Shown: positions 16,937 through 25,108 of the stretch, one piece after another | Layout: the number at the start of each line of letters is the position of its first letter | How positions within the stretch are numbered: position 1 is the first letter of the stretch | Origin: Streptantibioticus cattleyicolor NRRL 8057 = DSM 46488 | Lineage (GTDB): Bacteria > Actinomycetota > Actinomycetes > Streptomycetales > Streptomycetaceae | Direction: 5' to 3' | NCBI RefSeq assembly: GCF_000240165.1 | Contig: NC_017585.1 | Location: 372,001-436,000, forward strand | DNA length: 64,000 bases | Made by a program: the position numbers and the translations under genes | Notes under the pieces: generated by a model | The model's input: the letters and a program-made list of their open reading frames with translations, nothing else | Told to the model about the DNA's origin: nothing | Databases searched by the model: none

Positions 16937-16958
16937 GCCGGCGTTCCGCGCCCGTGGC

Positions 16959-17534
16959 TCAGGGACCGGGGACGGAACGGTACCCGCCACCGGCCGGCGG
17001 CTCCCAGGCCGCGGCCGGGAGGCGCTGGCCGTGCACCGCGGGGACGGCCGACCGGTTCTCGGCCGTCAGCACCCCGGCGATGGAGCCGAGGGCGGTGGCG
17101 GCGAGCGCGATGAAGCCGACGGTGAGGGCGAGGGCGGCGGACCGCAGTTCGAGGGCTCCGGTGCGGCCCTGGGTGCCGACGGCGACCGGCTCCGGCACCG
17201 GTCGGGCGCCGACGGCGGCCACGGGCGGCTCCGGCGGCGGTGACGGCGTGGCCGCCGGTTCCCGGCGGCCGAGTCGGGCGGCCACCTCGCGCCAGCGCTG
17301 TTCCCACTCGGCGGGGTCGCCCCCGCAGGCGGTGACGTACGCCAGCGTCACCGCCAGCGACGGCAGGCCCAGCCCTCGCGCGGCCTCCGACAAGGTGGCC
17401 CCGGAGTAGTGGGCGTGTTCGGCCATGGTCCGGTAGGACGGGTTGCCGGCGGCCTGGCGGAGCCGACGCAGCTCCAGGGCGAACCGTTGCGCCGGGCCGG
17501 CCGACGGGTCGATGGGTCGTTCGGGTCTGGGCAC
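16959..17534 (-). CDS. XRE-like helix-turn-helix protein with one membrane segment
   Basis: 191 residues. The N-terminal helix-turn-helix (about 17-75) includes RLRQAAGNPSYRTMAEHAHY and SGATLSEAARG. A Pro-rich linker leads to a single membrane helix (ALALTVGFIALAATALGSIAG, about 133-153) and a short tail. This cytoplasmic HTH plus one helix is common in Streptomyces and suggests a membrane-tethered regulator or scaffold. The GTG start has GAGGAG upstream. Its target is unknown. Confidence 0.75.
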   Translation of the reverse strand: MPRPERPIDPSAGPAQRFALELRRLRQAAGNPSYRTMAEHAHYSGATLSEAARGLGLPSLAVTLAYVTACGGDPAEWEQRWREVAARLGRREPAATPSPPPEPPVAAVGARPVPEPVAVGTQGRTGALELRSAALALTVGFIALAATALGSIAGVLTAENRSAVPAVHGQRLPAAAWEPPAGGGYRSVPGP

Positions 17535-17765
17535 TGTTTCTCCTCGGTTGCGCGCCGGTGAGAGGTTGCCGCCTTCCCGCTACGACCACGCATGCTACGC
17601 ATCCGCCTGTCATCGGGATGTAACTCAGGTCACCAGAGCGCCTTTTGGCTTGTCTGGAAGGCTGCCTGTCTTCCAACGCCCGTGGGTTGCCGGGCGCAAA
17701 ACCCCATCAATGGGGTGCGGGCTGTCATCCGCCGGGGCCGAAGGCGCCGCCTACCGTCGGCGGAT

Positions 17766-18089
17766 GTGGACGTACGAGAAGCGATCAGAGAAGAGACCAC
17801 GCTCGCCCCGGTGCCGCTGTCCGCGGCGCCGGAGGTGAACCGGCTGCTGGCGAGGGCCGGTCTCGGCACGCTGCGCCCCGACGACGTGGTGGCGCTGCCG
17901 GGGCGCAACGACAACTGGTCGGGGCCGACGACCGGGGGACACCACGTCTTCGTCAAGCGCATCGGGGGTCCGGCGCGGGAGGCGCGGCGCAGGGTGGAGC
18001 GGGCGCTCGCCTTCGAACGCCTCGCCTGCCGCCGGCCCCCGGACGATCTGCTGTGGCAGCCGTGTCCGGGGTGGGACGAGGACGACCGG
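17766..18089 (+). pseudogene. Phosphotransferase N-terminal fragment
   Basis: About 108 codons from a GTG at 17766 read as the start of an aminoglycoside-phosphotransferase-fold protein: LPGRNDNWSGPTTG (glycine-rich nucleotide loop), HHVFVKRIGG with the likely ATP-binding lysine, and a helix RRVERALAFERL. The coding pattern stops abruptly near 18089 and the frame then runs into arginine/glycine-rich shadow sequence, so the catalytic half (HxDxxxxN and DxD) is missing. Directly downstream, in another frame, lies the C-terminal part of a flavin-type oxidoreductase. A deletion joining two formerly neighbouring genes explains this best. I believe the GRNDNW-type N-terminus matches phosphotransferases of class V lanthipeptide clusters, but this is from memory. 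Confidence 0.6.
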
Positions 18090-18729
18090 CATTGCGGTCG
18101 CCGAGTACGCCGAGGCGGTCCGGGCGCTGCTGGCGGGCGGCCGGGTGGAACGGGAGGGCGCCTACGTCACCGTGCGGGCCGAGCTGCCGCCCTTCGACCA
18201 CCCGCCGGTGGAGATCGGGCTCGGGGTGCTGCGGCCGGGGATGGCGCGGACCGCCGGGCAGGTCGCGGACGCGGCCATCACGTGGCTGGCGCCCGCCGCC
18301 TATCTGCGGGACGTGCTGGTGCCGGCGCTGGAGGCGGGGGCGCGGGAACGGGGGCGGGCGGCGCCCAGGGTGGTGTCGGTTTTGCACGCGGCGCTCACCC
18401 GGCCCGGCCGTGACCCGTACCTGCTGGCGTACGCCTGCTCGCACAACCACCTGGGCGCCCCGCACTACACCGACATGCTGCGCCGCGCGGGGCTGGCGGT
18501 GGACCCGGCCGATCCGAGGGCCGGGGCCAGGGCGCTGGTGGACGGCGGTGTCTTCGCCTCCGGCGGCCCCGGTGAGGTGGCGGACGCGGTGGCCGCGTTG
18601 CGTGCCGCGGGGGCGGACGAGGTGGTGGTGAACGTCAGCGGGGTCGCGGCCGTCGAGGGGTTCCGCAGCGCGCTGCGCGACCTGGAGGAGATCCTGGAGG
18701 CGGTGGCCGGCCGCCCGGGGGCCGGGTGA
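18088..18729 (+). pseudogene. Luciferase-like (LLM) oxidoreductase, C-terminal fragment
   Basis: About 213 codons with good coding character, beginning without its own start at GIAVAEYAEAVRALLAGG and including VEIGLGVLRPGMAR, DAAITWLAPAAYLRDV and EVADAVAALRAAGADEVVV. This is the C-terminal two thirds of an F420- or flavin-dependent LLM oxidoreductase; the N-terminal third of the barrel is absent. An internal ATG at 18145 could start a 194-residue product, but it would lack much of the cofactor site. It follows the truncated phosphotransferase in a shifted frame at about 18088, consistent with one deletion removing the 3' end of one gene and the 5' end of the other. Confidence 0.7.
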
Positions 18730-18802
18730 GCGGCGGATGCCGCCGGGAGAACGGGACGCCCTGGCCGGCGTCGGCGGATCGCACGGCCAGGGCGGTTCGG
18801 GG

Positions 18803-18826
18803 AGGGACCCGCGGGCGCGGGTCCCT
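18803..18826. terminator. Terminator hairpin
   Basis: A perfect 10-bp stem (AGGGACCCGC with GCGGGTCCCT) and a GGGC loop lies 7 nt beyond the isochorismatase stop and may also stop transcription from the left. Confidence 0.75.
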
Positions 18827-18833
18827 TCGTGGA

Positions 18834-19406
18834 TCAGCCCTTGAGCAGGCTGAGGATGGCCTCGGTCGAGTCGACCTCGCCGAGCCGCGGGAAGATCTTC
18901 TCGACGCTGTGCTCGTGGGACTGCGGGTCCCGGTCGGTGGTGGCGTCGTGGGCGATGGTGACGTGGTAGCCGTGCTCGTAGGCGGCACGGGCGGTGGACT
19001 CCACGCCGATGCTGGTGGCGATGCCGGCGAGCACGATGCCGGTGACCCCGCGGCGGCGCAGCTGGACGTCGAGTTCGGTGCCGTGGAAGGCGCCCCAGTG
19101 CCGCTTGGTGATCACGATGTCGCCGGTGGTGTCGCCGAGTTCGTCGACGAAGGTGGCGAAGCCCTCCGGCAGCGGGGCCTTGGGGCCGGGCGCGGTGGTA
19201 CGGCCGGTGGGCAGGTCGCCGCCGTCGTCGGACCAGTGCACGCGCACCAGGACCACGGGGAGCTTGCGGGCGCGGAACGCGTCGGCCAGCTTGGCGGCGT
19301 TGGCCAGCACCCCGTCCAGCGGGTGGACGGTGGCGCCGGCGGCGATGCCTTTCTGGAGGTCGATCAGGACGAGTGCGGTGTTGTCGTCGAGCACGGTGGC
19401 GGGCAT
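18834..19406 (-). CDS. Isochorismatase-like hydrolase lacking the usual cysteine
   Basis: 190 residues with the cysteine-hydrolase fold: ALVLIDLQKG (Asp16) and VITKRHWGAF (Lys101) match two members of the usual Asp-Lys-Cys triad. The third position reads GIATSIGVESTAR, with Gly134 where amidohydrolases have the nucleophilic cysteine. Such members are either isochorismatase-like enzymes that do not use a cysteine or have another activity, so an amidase call would be wrong. The ATG at 19406 lies next to a tandem repeat and the MarR gene on the same strand. Confidence 0.85.
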   Translation of the reverse strand: MPATVLDDNTALVLIDLQKGIAAGATVHPLDGVLANAAKLADAFRARKLPVVLVRVHWSDDGGDLPTGRTTAPGPKAPLPEGFATFVDELGDTTGDIVITKRHWGAFHGTELDVQLRRRGVTGIVLAGIATSIGVESTARAAYEHGYHVTIAHDATTDRDPQSHEHSVEKIFPRLGEVDSTEAILSLLKG

Positions 19407-19432
19407 GGGAGAACCTTCCGGTGTTGTGAGTC

Positions 19433-19491
19433 GGTCGTCAGTCGTGGTCAGTTGTCGTCAGTCGTGGTCAGTGGTCAGTGGTCAGTGGTCA
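19433..19491. repeat. Short tandem repeats (GTCAGTG and GTCAGTCGTG units)
   Basis: About 59 bp between the MarR and isochorismatase genes are built from near-identical units: two copies of GTCGTCAGTCGTGGTCAGT-like sequence, then three GGTCAGT units. They fall in the untranslated leader or promoter of the isochorismatase gene. They may be slippage-prone or bind a regulator; the sequence does not decide. Confidence 0.7.
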
Positions 19492-19499
19492 TATGGGTG

Positions 19500-19931
19500 C
19501 TATTCCTCGACGAGTCGGCGCAGCAGGTGGAGTGCCTGGATGACGACGGCGCGCTCGTGCGGGTCGAGCCGGTCCTCCAGCGCTTCGACCAGCCAGCCCT
19601 CCCGGGTGCGCCGGACCTCCTTGAGGTGGTGACGGCCCTTGTCGGAGAGCTGGATCAGCGACTGGCGGCCGTCGGAGGGGTCCGCTGTCCGTTCCACCAG
19701 TCCGGCCTCCTCCAACGCCATGATGGTCGCTCCCATGGATTGCGGGCGCATGCGCTCGGCCTTGGCCAGCGCGGCGGTCGTCGCGGGACCGTGGCGGTCC
19801 ACCAGGCTGAGTACGGATGCCTGCGAGAACGTGATCGGTGCGTCCTCCGACACGGCTCGCAGCCTGCGCATCAGCCGTCCGACCAGGAACCGCAACTCCG
19901 AGGCCGCGTCCTCCAGTTGAGGGTCGCTCAT
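19500..19931 (-). CDS. MarR-family transcriptional regulator
   Basis: 143 residues with the MarR winged helix: AALAKAERMRPQSMGATIMAL (about 53-73) is the recognition region and DPSDGRQSLIQLSDKGR (about 83-99) the wing. It lies just downstream of the MFS efflux gene and upstream of the isochorismatase-like gene, all on the minus strand. It most likely represses the efflux pump, with the palindrome at 21528-21555 as a candidate operator. Confidence 0.88.
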   Translation of the reverse strand: MSDPQLEDAASELRFLVGRLMRRLRAVSEDAPITFSQASVLSLVDRHGPATTAALAKAERMRPQSMGATIMALEEAGLVERTADPSDGRQSLIQLSDKGRHHLKEVRRTREGWLVEALEDRLDPHERAVVIQALHLLRRLVEE

Positions 19932-19996
19932 CTTCGCTCACCACCAAGCGCCGATTCGGTAAGGGAGACTGCTCAGTCTAGCCTTTCAAGCTGTGC

Positions 19997-21406
19997 TCAC
20001 CCGGTCCGCTTCCGCCGCCGGACGACGCTGGGGTCGACCACGGTGGCCAGCAGGAGCAGCACGCTGAGGGCGCCGAGCACCATGCCGATGGTGTGCAGTC
20101 CGCCGGTGGTGGCGCGTTCTCCGTAGAAGAGGCTGATCAGGCTGGAGGAGGCGATGGCGCCGATGTACTGGGCGGTGCGGAACAGGCCGGCCGCGGTGCC
20201 GGTCTGCTCGGGCGGTGCCTGCTGGTAGAGGGCGGCCTGGTTGCCCACGGCGTTGAGCCCGTTGGGGATGCCGAAGACGATGCCGATGGCGGCGAGGAAC
20301 CACACGGCCGCGGTGGCGGAGACGGTGCTCAGCCCGACCGTGGCGACGATCATCGCGATGGTGCCGATCACCAGCGGCCCGAGGATCTTCTTCTTCCGGG
20401 ACCCGAACCACGAGCACAGCGCGGCCACCACGGACATCGGCAGGGTGATCAGGCCGACGGTGCCGGCCGAGTAGTGGCCGGCCTCCTGCATCCACTGCGG
20501 GTAGCCGTACAGGATGCAGTAGATGACCAGGTAGGCGGCGCCGTAACGGGCGTAGGTGCGCACCAGCGGGCCGTTGGCGGCCAGCATCCGCAGGTCGATG
20601 AAGGGCTTGGGGGCGCGCAGCTCCCAGCCGGCCATGACCGCCGCGATCACCACGCTGAGGCCCAGGCTCCACCAGGCCGGGTGCTTGAGGTCCATCAGGA
20701 AGACCAGCAGCGGCAGCAGCAGACCGGTGAAGAGCACCACACCGAACGGGTCGAGGGAGACCCAGGCGCTGTCCTTGTGGTGTTCGGGCTCGTCCTTGGG
20801 GAGCCACAGCAGGGTGAGGATCAGGCCGATGACGGCGAGCGGGATGTTGACCGCGAAGATGGCCCGCCACCCCGCGGCGCTGATCAGCAGGCCGCCGAGG
20901 GCCGGGCCGATGGCGGCGCTGACCAGGCCGGCGATGGTCAGCCAGCCGAGCACGATGCCGGGCACCTCCTGCCCCAGCGTCTGCGACTGCTTGCGGACCA
21001 TGGCCATCGCCGCCGGGTACGCGGCCGAGGTGCCGATGCCGATGAAGACCCGCACGGCGATCAGCCACCCCAGCGAGGGCGCGAGCAGACCGCCGATGCC
21101 GGCCAGGCCGACGATGATCAGGCCGCTGATGTAGACCCGGCGGGCGCCGATGCGGTCGGCGACCTTGCCCATGGCCGGCTGCGCGATGGCGCTGGCCACG
21201 TAGAGCCCGGAGACCAGCCAGATGGTGGCCGCCGCCCCGGCCGAGAAGGACTTGCCGATGGGGACGAGTGCCGTGGAGATCATCGTGGAGTTGATCGGGT
21301 TGAGCATGGAGCCGATCACCACGGGGGCCACGAAGCGCGGGCCGAACCCTATTCGGCGCCGGGCGTCGCCCACCCGTTCGCCGGCGCTCACAGCGGTGGA
21401 AACCAT
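19997..21406 (-). CDS. MFS drug-efflux transporter, DHA2 (EmrB/QacA) type
   Basis: 469 residues with about 14 hydrophobic segments, the DHA2 pattern. The first loop carries GKVADRIGARRVYISG (motif A) and the fifth helix region GLVSAAIGPALGGLLIS (motif C, antiporter signature). N-terminal NSTMISTALVPIGKSF is the motif-D-like start of drug:proton antiporters. It is followed by a MarR regulator on the same strand, as is common for multidrug pumps. Substrates unknown. Confidence 0.9.
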   Translation of the reverse strand: MVSTAVSAGERVGDARRRIGFGPRFVAPVVIGSMLNPINSTMISTALVPIGKSFSAGAAATIWLVSGLYVASAIAQPAMGKVADRIGARRVYISGLIIVGLAGIGGLLAPSLGWLIAVRVFIGIGTSAAYPAAMAMVRKQSQTLGQEVPGIVLGWLTIAGLVSAAIGPALGGLLISAAGWRAIFAVNIPLAVIGLILTLLWLPKDEPEHHKDSAWVSLDPFGVVLFTGLLLPLLVFLMDLKHPAWWSLGLSVVIAAVMAGWELRAPKPFIDLRMLAANGPLVRTYARYGAAYLVIYCILYGYPQWMQEAGHYSAGTVGLITLPMSVVAALCSWFGSRKKKILGPLVIGTIAMIVATVGLSTVSATAAVWFLAAIGIVFGIPNGLNAVGNQAALYQQAPPEQTGTAAGLFRTAQYIGAIASSSLISLFYGERATTGGLHTIGMVLGALSVLLLLATVVDPSVVRRRKRTG

Positions 21407-21527
21407 CGCGTCTTCTTTCGTCGTCGCGTCAGGGACTGTGCCAGTGGCAGAGCCCGGCGTGACGGCACCACGTCGTCGTCGACGCCTTCGCGTCCGCGTG
21501 CCGTCAGCGGGACCAGCCTAGCCATTC

Positions 21528-21555
21528 GACAGGATACCTTGCAAGGCTACCTGTC
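21528..21555. promoter_or_regulatory. Candidate MarR operator upstream of the MFS gene
   Basis: A 28-bp imperfect palindrome with outer arms GACAGG / CCTGTC and a perfect core CCTTGCAAGG, followed by another CCTGTC at 21567-21572. It lies about 120 nt upstream of the MFS start in a locally AT-richer stretch, where the promoter is expected. Binding by the adjacent MarR protein is an inference. Confidence 0.55.
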
Positions 21556-21586
21556 TATATCGACTGCCTGTCCATACCGATAGCGG

Positions 21587-21627
21587 GCCGGCCGGGGGCC
21601 CGGCGCGCGTTCCAACCCCCGGCCGGC
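21587..21627 (-). terminator. Terminator after the beta-propeller gene
   Basis: A perfect 12-bp stem (GCCGGCCGGGGG with CCCCCGGCCGGC, 17-nt loop) beginning 13 nt beyond the stop at 21641. Confidence 0.65.
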
Positions 21628-21640
21628 GGCTGTGGTCCGG

Positions 21641-22603
21641 CTACGACAACGGCAGCGCGGTGACCGTGAAGGGCAGTGAGGGGGTGGCGGTGTTGTGCTG
21701 GAACTCGGTGACCAGCAGCGATCCGTCGACCGGCAGCGCGGCGCTGGGCTGGGCGAAGGCCGGGTCGGTCAGCTGCCGCACCAAGGTGGCCTTGGAGTAG
21801 TCGGAGTTGAACGTCAGCTCGCTGACGATGTTGGCGGTGTTGCCCGCGATGTAGCCGGTGCCGTCGACCAGGTTGAACCCGTCGGGGTAGCCGAGGTCGG
21901 CGCCGGAGGTGTCGATCCAGGCGACCGTGCCGGAGGAGATCTCCACCCGGAAGAGCGCGTCCTTGTTGGTCTGGTCGAGCAGCAGGTAACGGCCGTCCGG
22001 GGTGACGGCGAGGCCGTTGGCGTTGACGCCGGCCACCCCGCCGCCGGAGGTGTACGTCATCGCGGTGCCCGACAGCGACAGCCACTTGTCCACCGTGAAG
22101 GCACCCGAGGAGTCACGGGTGATCCGGAAGACGTAGGGCAGGTAGGAGTCGGTGACGTAGCCGGTGCCGTCCGGGCCGAAGGCGATGTCGTTGAGCATGC
22201 CGCCGGAGCCGAAGGACGCGGTGGACAACTCGGTGACCAGGGCGCCGGTGGTGTCGTCGTAGACGTCGATCAGCTGCTGCCTGCCGCGCACCACGAACAG
22301 GTGGCCCTGGCCGTCGTCCTTCACCCCGGCGGCCACCGTGTGGTTGCTGTCGCCGGCCACGAAGACCGACATGGCGGCGGTGCCCACGGTGCCCCGGTAG
22401 ACCGAGCCGTCCCCGTACCCGGAGACGAAGAAGGTGGTGCTGCCGGGGCGTTGGGTGATGCTTTCCGGGTAGGCGGTGCTCCCGGGCAGGGTGTAGCTGG
22501 TGACGCCGTCGGCCCAGGCCGGCGCGGTGGCCCCGGCGGCGGCCAGCAGCCCGGTGGCGGCCAGGGCGGCGGCGACCAGGGTTCTCAGCCGGGTGAGTCT
22601 CAT
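21641..22603 (-). CDS. Secreted beta-propeller protein (NHL/SMP-30-like)
   Basis: 320 residues from an ATG at 22603 with AAGGAG 7 nt upstream. A Sec signal peptide is clear (basic MRLTRLR, hydrophobic core, cleavage near APAWA-DG at about 31). The mature part has repeated blade-like strands such as NDIAFGPDGTGYVTD, NGLAVTPDGRYLLLD and FNLVDGTGYIAG, typical of six-bladed NHL or gluconolactonase-like propellers. Lactonase metal ligands are not obvious, so a binding role is as likely as an enzymatic one. It is transcribed alone. Confidence 0.8.
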   Translation of the reverse strand: MRLTRLRTLVAAALAATGLLAAAGATAPAWADGVTSYTLPGSTAYPESITQRPGSTTFFVSGYGDGSVYRGTVGTAAMSVFVAGDSNHTVAAGVKDDGQGHLFVVRGRQQLIDVYDDTTGALVTELSTASFGSGGMLNDIAFGPDGTGYVTDSYLPYVFRITRDSSGAFTVDKWLSLSGTAMTYTSGGGVAGVNANGLAVTPDGRYLLLDQTNKDALFRVEISSGTVAWIDTSGADLGYPDGFNLVDGTGYIAGNTANIVSELTFNSDYSKATLVRQLTDPAFAQPSAALPVDGSLLVTEFQHNTATPSLPFTVTALPLS

Positions 22604-22793
22604 GACGGTTCTCCTTCGGGCAGGTGGGAGCGCCCGGCCGGAACGCCGGTGCGCGTGAGGGGGCCCGCCGCGATGCGCGGGCGGGACGTACCCCGCCGCC
22701 GCGAGACGCGCGGGCGGACGGGGAAGCGATGGGGTCGCGGACGTGGCCGGGACCGGGCCCGTGACGGGCGTACGGGTGCGTACGGGACGCACG

Positions 22794-22827
22794 GCGGGAG
22801 GCCCACGGCTCGGCGCGAGCCTCCCGC
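22794..22827 (-). terminator. Terminator of the CoA-transferase operon
   Basis: A 9-bp stem, GCGGGAGGC with GCCTCCCGC, around a 16-nt loop, about 33 nt past the MmgE/PrpD stop. A second GC-rich hairpin lies between it and the gene. Confidence 0.6.
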
Positions 22828-22859
22828 GTTCCGGGCGCCGCCGGGGCGCCCGGGGCGGA

Positions 22860-24278
22860 TCACACGGTCAACAGGGCGGCCAGCCGGGCCGTTTCCCGCT
22901 CGCCCTCCCCGGTGACCTCGGGCAGGGCGGCCAGCAGTGCGCCGAGTTCGCGTCCGCGCTCCTCGGGCATGACCAGCGCCGCGTTGTCGTGGAACTTGGC
23001 CAGCAGGTCGTCCGGGCCCAGCTCGTTGCCCTCGCCGCCCCGGCTGACCGGGACGTGGGCCAGCATGCCCTCCTGGCCGCCGCGGATGCGTACCAGCAGC
23101 CCGGCCGGGAGACTGCGCGGGAAGAGCGTGTCGCACACCGGGTCGGCGGCGCAGCGCACCCGCGCGGCGAGGGCGAGACGGGCCGGGTCGGTGACCGCCT
23201 CGTCGGTGAAGTCGGCGAGCCCGACGCCGAGTCCGGCCCCGCCGAGCAGGGCGGTGGCGATCACGTACGGCGCCGAGAACTTGGCGGCGTAGCCGTCGGC
23301 GGGTGCCTTCTTCACCTCGGCCGGCTCGGCCACCGTCCGCAGCACCGCGGTGGGGAAGGCCGCCTCCACCGCCTCGATGTCGTCCACCCGCAGCCCTCGC
23401 CGGCGCAGTTGCAGCGCCGCGTCGACGGCCGCGTGCAGGAAGTGGTTGCACGGATACGGCTTGATCTGGATCCGGGCGCTCTCCCAGTGGTCGCCCAGGT
23501 CGCGGGTGACCGCCTCGGGGTCGGCGGGCTCGTCCAGCCAGGCCCGCAGGAAGCCGAAGCGGCCGTCGAGCACGGTCGGCGGCGCGGTCAGGCCGCCGAG
23601 GGCGAACTGCGCGGCGGTGATGCCGCTGTGCGCCGCCCAACCGCAGTGCACGCGCTTGACGGTGCCGCCGGTGCGGTTGGCCTCCAGCAGCCCCGAACCC
23701 ATGCTGGCCGCGATGCCCACGGCGTGGGCCAGCCCGTCGGCGTCGAGCCCGTAGAGCACCCCGGCCGCCAGCGCCGCGCCGAGCGCCCCGCAGATGGCGG
23801 TGGCGTGCTGACCGCGTTCGAAGTACTGCGAGTTGCCCAGCACGGTGTCGTAACCGGCCATGCCCAGGCGGACGTTGAGTTCGTTGCCGAGGGTGAGGGC
23901 GTCCAGCAGGCGGGCCGGGCTCGCCGCGGTCTCCTGGGCCACCGCGAGCGCGGCGGGCACCACGGACGCCGACGGGTGGAGCACCGAGGGCAGATGGGTG
24001 TCGTCGAAGTCGAGCGAGTGCGCCAGGGTGCCGTTGACCAGCGCCGCGTCCGCCGCGGGCAGCGGTTCGGCGACCCCGATCGCGGTGGCCGCGCCCTTGC
24101 CGGCCCGGCCCGCCACCACCTCGGCGACCTGCCGGCCGGTGGGGCAGGTCCGGCCGGCCAGCATCACTCCGACGGTGTCGAGCATCCAGGTCGCCGCCCG
24201 GGTGCGTTCCTCGCGCCCCAGGCCGCGGTGTGCGGTGTCGGCGGCGAACCGCGCGAAGCGTACTGCCGAGGCGGTCAT
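22860..24278 (-). CDS. MmgE/PrpD-family dehydratase or decarboxylase
   Basis: 472 residues, full length for the MmgE/PrpD family, which includes 2-methylcitrate dehydratase and cis-aconitate decarboxylase. Family features are LAHSLDFDDTHLPSVLHPS (about 84-102), GNELNVRLG and KPYPCNHFLHAAVDA. It is the last gene of a four-gene operon and its ATG overlaps the preceding stop by 4 nt. With a CoA-transferase and an HpcH/HpaI lyase it suggests dehydration or isomerisation of a tricarboxylic or branched dicarboxylic acid. The substrate is not known. Confidence 0.88.
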   Translation of the reverse strand: MTASAVRFARFAADTAHRGLGREERTRAATWMLDTVGVMLAGRTCPTGRQVAEVVAGRAGKGAATAIGVAEPLPAADAALVNGTLAHSLDFDDTHLPSVLHPSASVVPAALAVAQETAASPARLLDALTLGNELNVRLGMAGYDTVLGNSQYFERGQHATAICGALGAALAAGVLYGLDADGLAHAVGIAASMGSGLLEANRTGGTVKRVHCGWAAHSGITAAQFALGGLTAPPTVLDGRFGFLRAWLDEPADPEAVTRDLGDHWESARIQIKPYPCNHFLHAAVDAALQLRRRGLRVDDIEAVEAAFPTAVLRTVAEPAEVKKAPADGYAAKFSAPYVIATALLGGAGLGVGLADFTDEAVTDPARLALAARVRCAADPVCDTLFPRSLPAGLLVRIRGGQEGMLAHVPVSRGGEGNELGPDDLLAKFHDNAALVMPEERGRELGALLAALPEVTGEGERETARLAALLTV

Positions 24279-25108
24279 GGCGCCTCCTCGGCGAAGAGCG
24301 CCAGCGGGCGCACCGGCGACCCGGTGCCGCCGACGATGGGCAGCGGCACGGCGACGAAGGTGAACGGCGCCGGGCGCTCGGCCGCCAGCGCGGTCAGGTC
24401 CAGGTGCTCGATGATGTGGATGCCGTGGTCGACCAGGAGGATCCGGTGCACCGGCATCACCCGGTGCCCCTGGCCCGGCGGGATGCGTTCCACCGCGGTG
24501 GTGTCGGCGCCCACCGCGCGGATCCGGCGCTCGGCGAGCCAGCGCGCGGCGTCCTCGGTGAGCCCCGGCACGCCGCTCGCGGTGCCCAGGTACGCCTCCG
24601 GGTCCGGCCAGTGCCGGCCCCAGCCGGTGTGCACCAGCACCACGTCGCCCTCGCCCGGCTCGGTGTCGCCGGCGGCGGTGGCCAGGTCCTCGGCGGTGAT
24701 GCCGTAGCCGCCGGGGAGGATCTCGGCCGAGCGCGCCGCGGCCACGTCCAGCAGGAGGCCGCGGCGGATCAGCGGGGTGACGGTCTCGATGCCGTGCACG
24801 CTGAACCGGCCGCCGGTCTGCGCCCGCGCCGCCGAGTGGCCGCCGTGCAGCAGGCCGTTGTGGGACACGTGCGACAGCGCGTCGATGTGGGTGCCGACGT
24901 GGCCGCCCATGGTGAACATCTCGTTGGCCGCGGAGCCGCCGTCCGGCCGGTTCATGTCCCCGTGCCGGCGTACCAGCGCCATCCGGAACCCGGGGTGGTT
25001 GGGGGAGCAGGGCATGCCGGACTCCAGCGGCCGGCCGAGGTCGACGATGCGCACCCCGCCCGCGACGGCGGCCAGCAGCCGGTCGGTGGTGATCGGGTGT
25101 GTGGTCAT
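24275..25108 (-). CDS. Cyclase-family metal-dependent hydrolase (kynurenine formamidase-like)
   Basis: 277 residues. The signature HVGTHIDALSH (70-80) is the zinc-binding HxGTHxDxxxH motif of the cyclase/kynurenine formamidase family, and DLGRPLESGMP near residue 23 is its usual N-terminal strand. Family members hydrolyse amides or lactones, including formylkynurenine and isatin. It overlaps the lyase stop and the MmgE/PrpD start by 4 nt each. In this operon it may open a lactone or amide precursor before CoA activation, which is an inference. Confidence 0.85.
   Translation of the reverse strand: MTTHPITTDRLLAAVAGGVRIVDLGRPLESGMPCSPNHPGFRMALVRRHGDMNRPDGGSAANEMFTMGGHVGTHIDALSHVSHNGLLHGGHSAARAQTGGRFSVHGIETVTPLIRRGLLLDVAAARSAEILPGGYGITAEDLATAAGDTEPGEGDVVLVHTGWGRHWPDPEAYLGTASGVPGLTEDAARWLAERRIRAVGADTTAVERIPPGQGHRVMPVHRILLVDHGIHIIEHLDLTALAAERPAPFTFVAVPLPIVGGTGSPVRPLALFAEEAP

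Noticed and set aside
18145-18729. The 194-codon frame as an intact small oxidoreductase
   Set aside because: Coding similarity continues upstream of this ATG to about 18088 and the N-terminal third of the barrel is missing, so it is treated as a truncated gene.
19433-19491. Tandem repeats as a CRISPR array
   Set aside because: Units are directly adjacent without unique spacers, and no cas genes are present.
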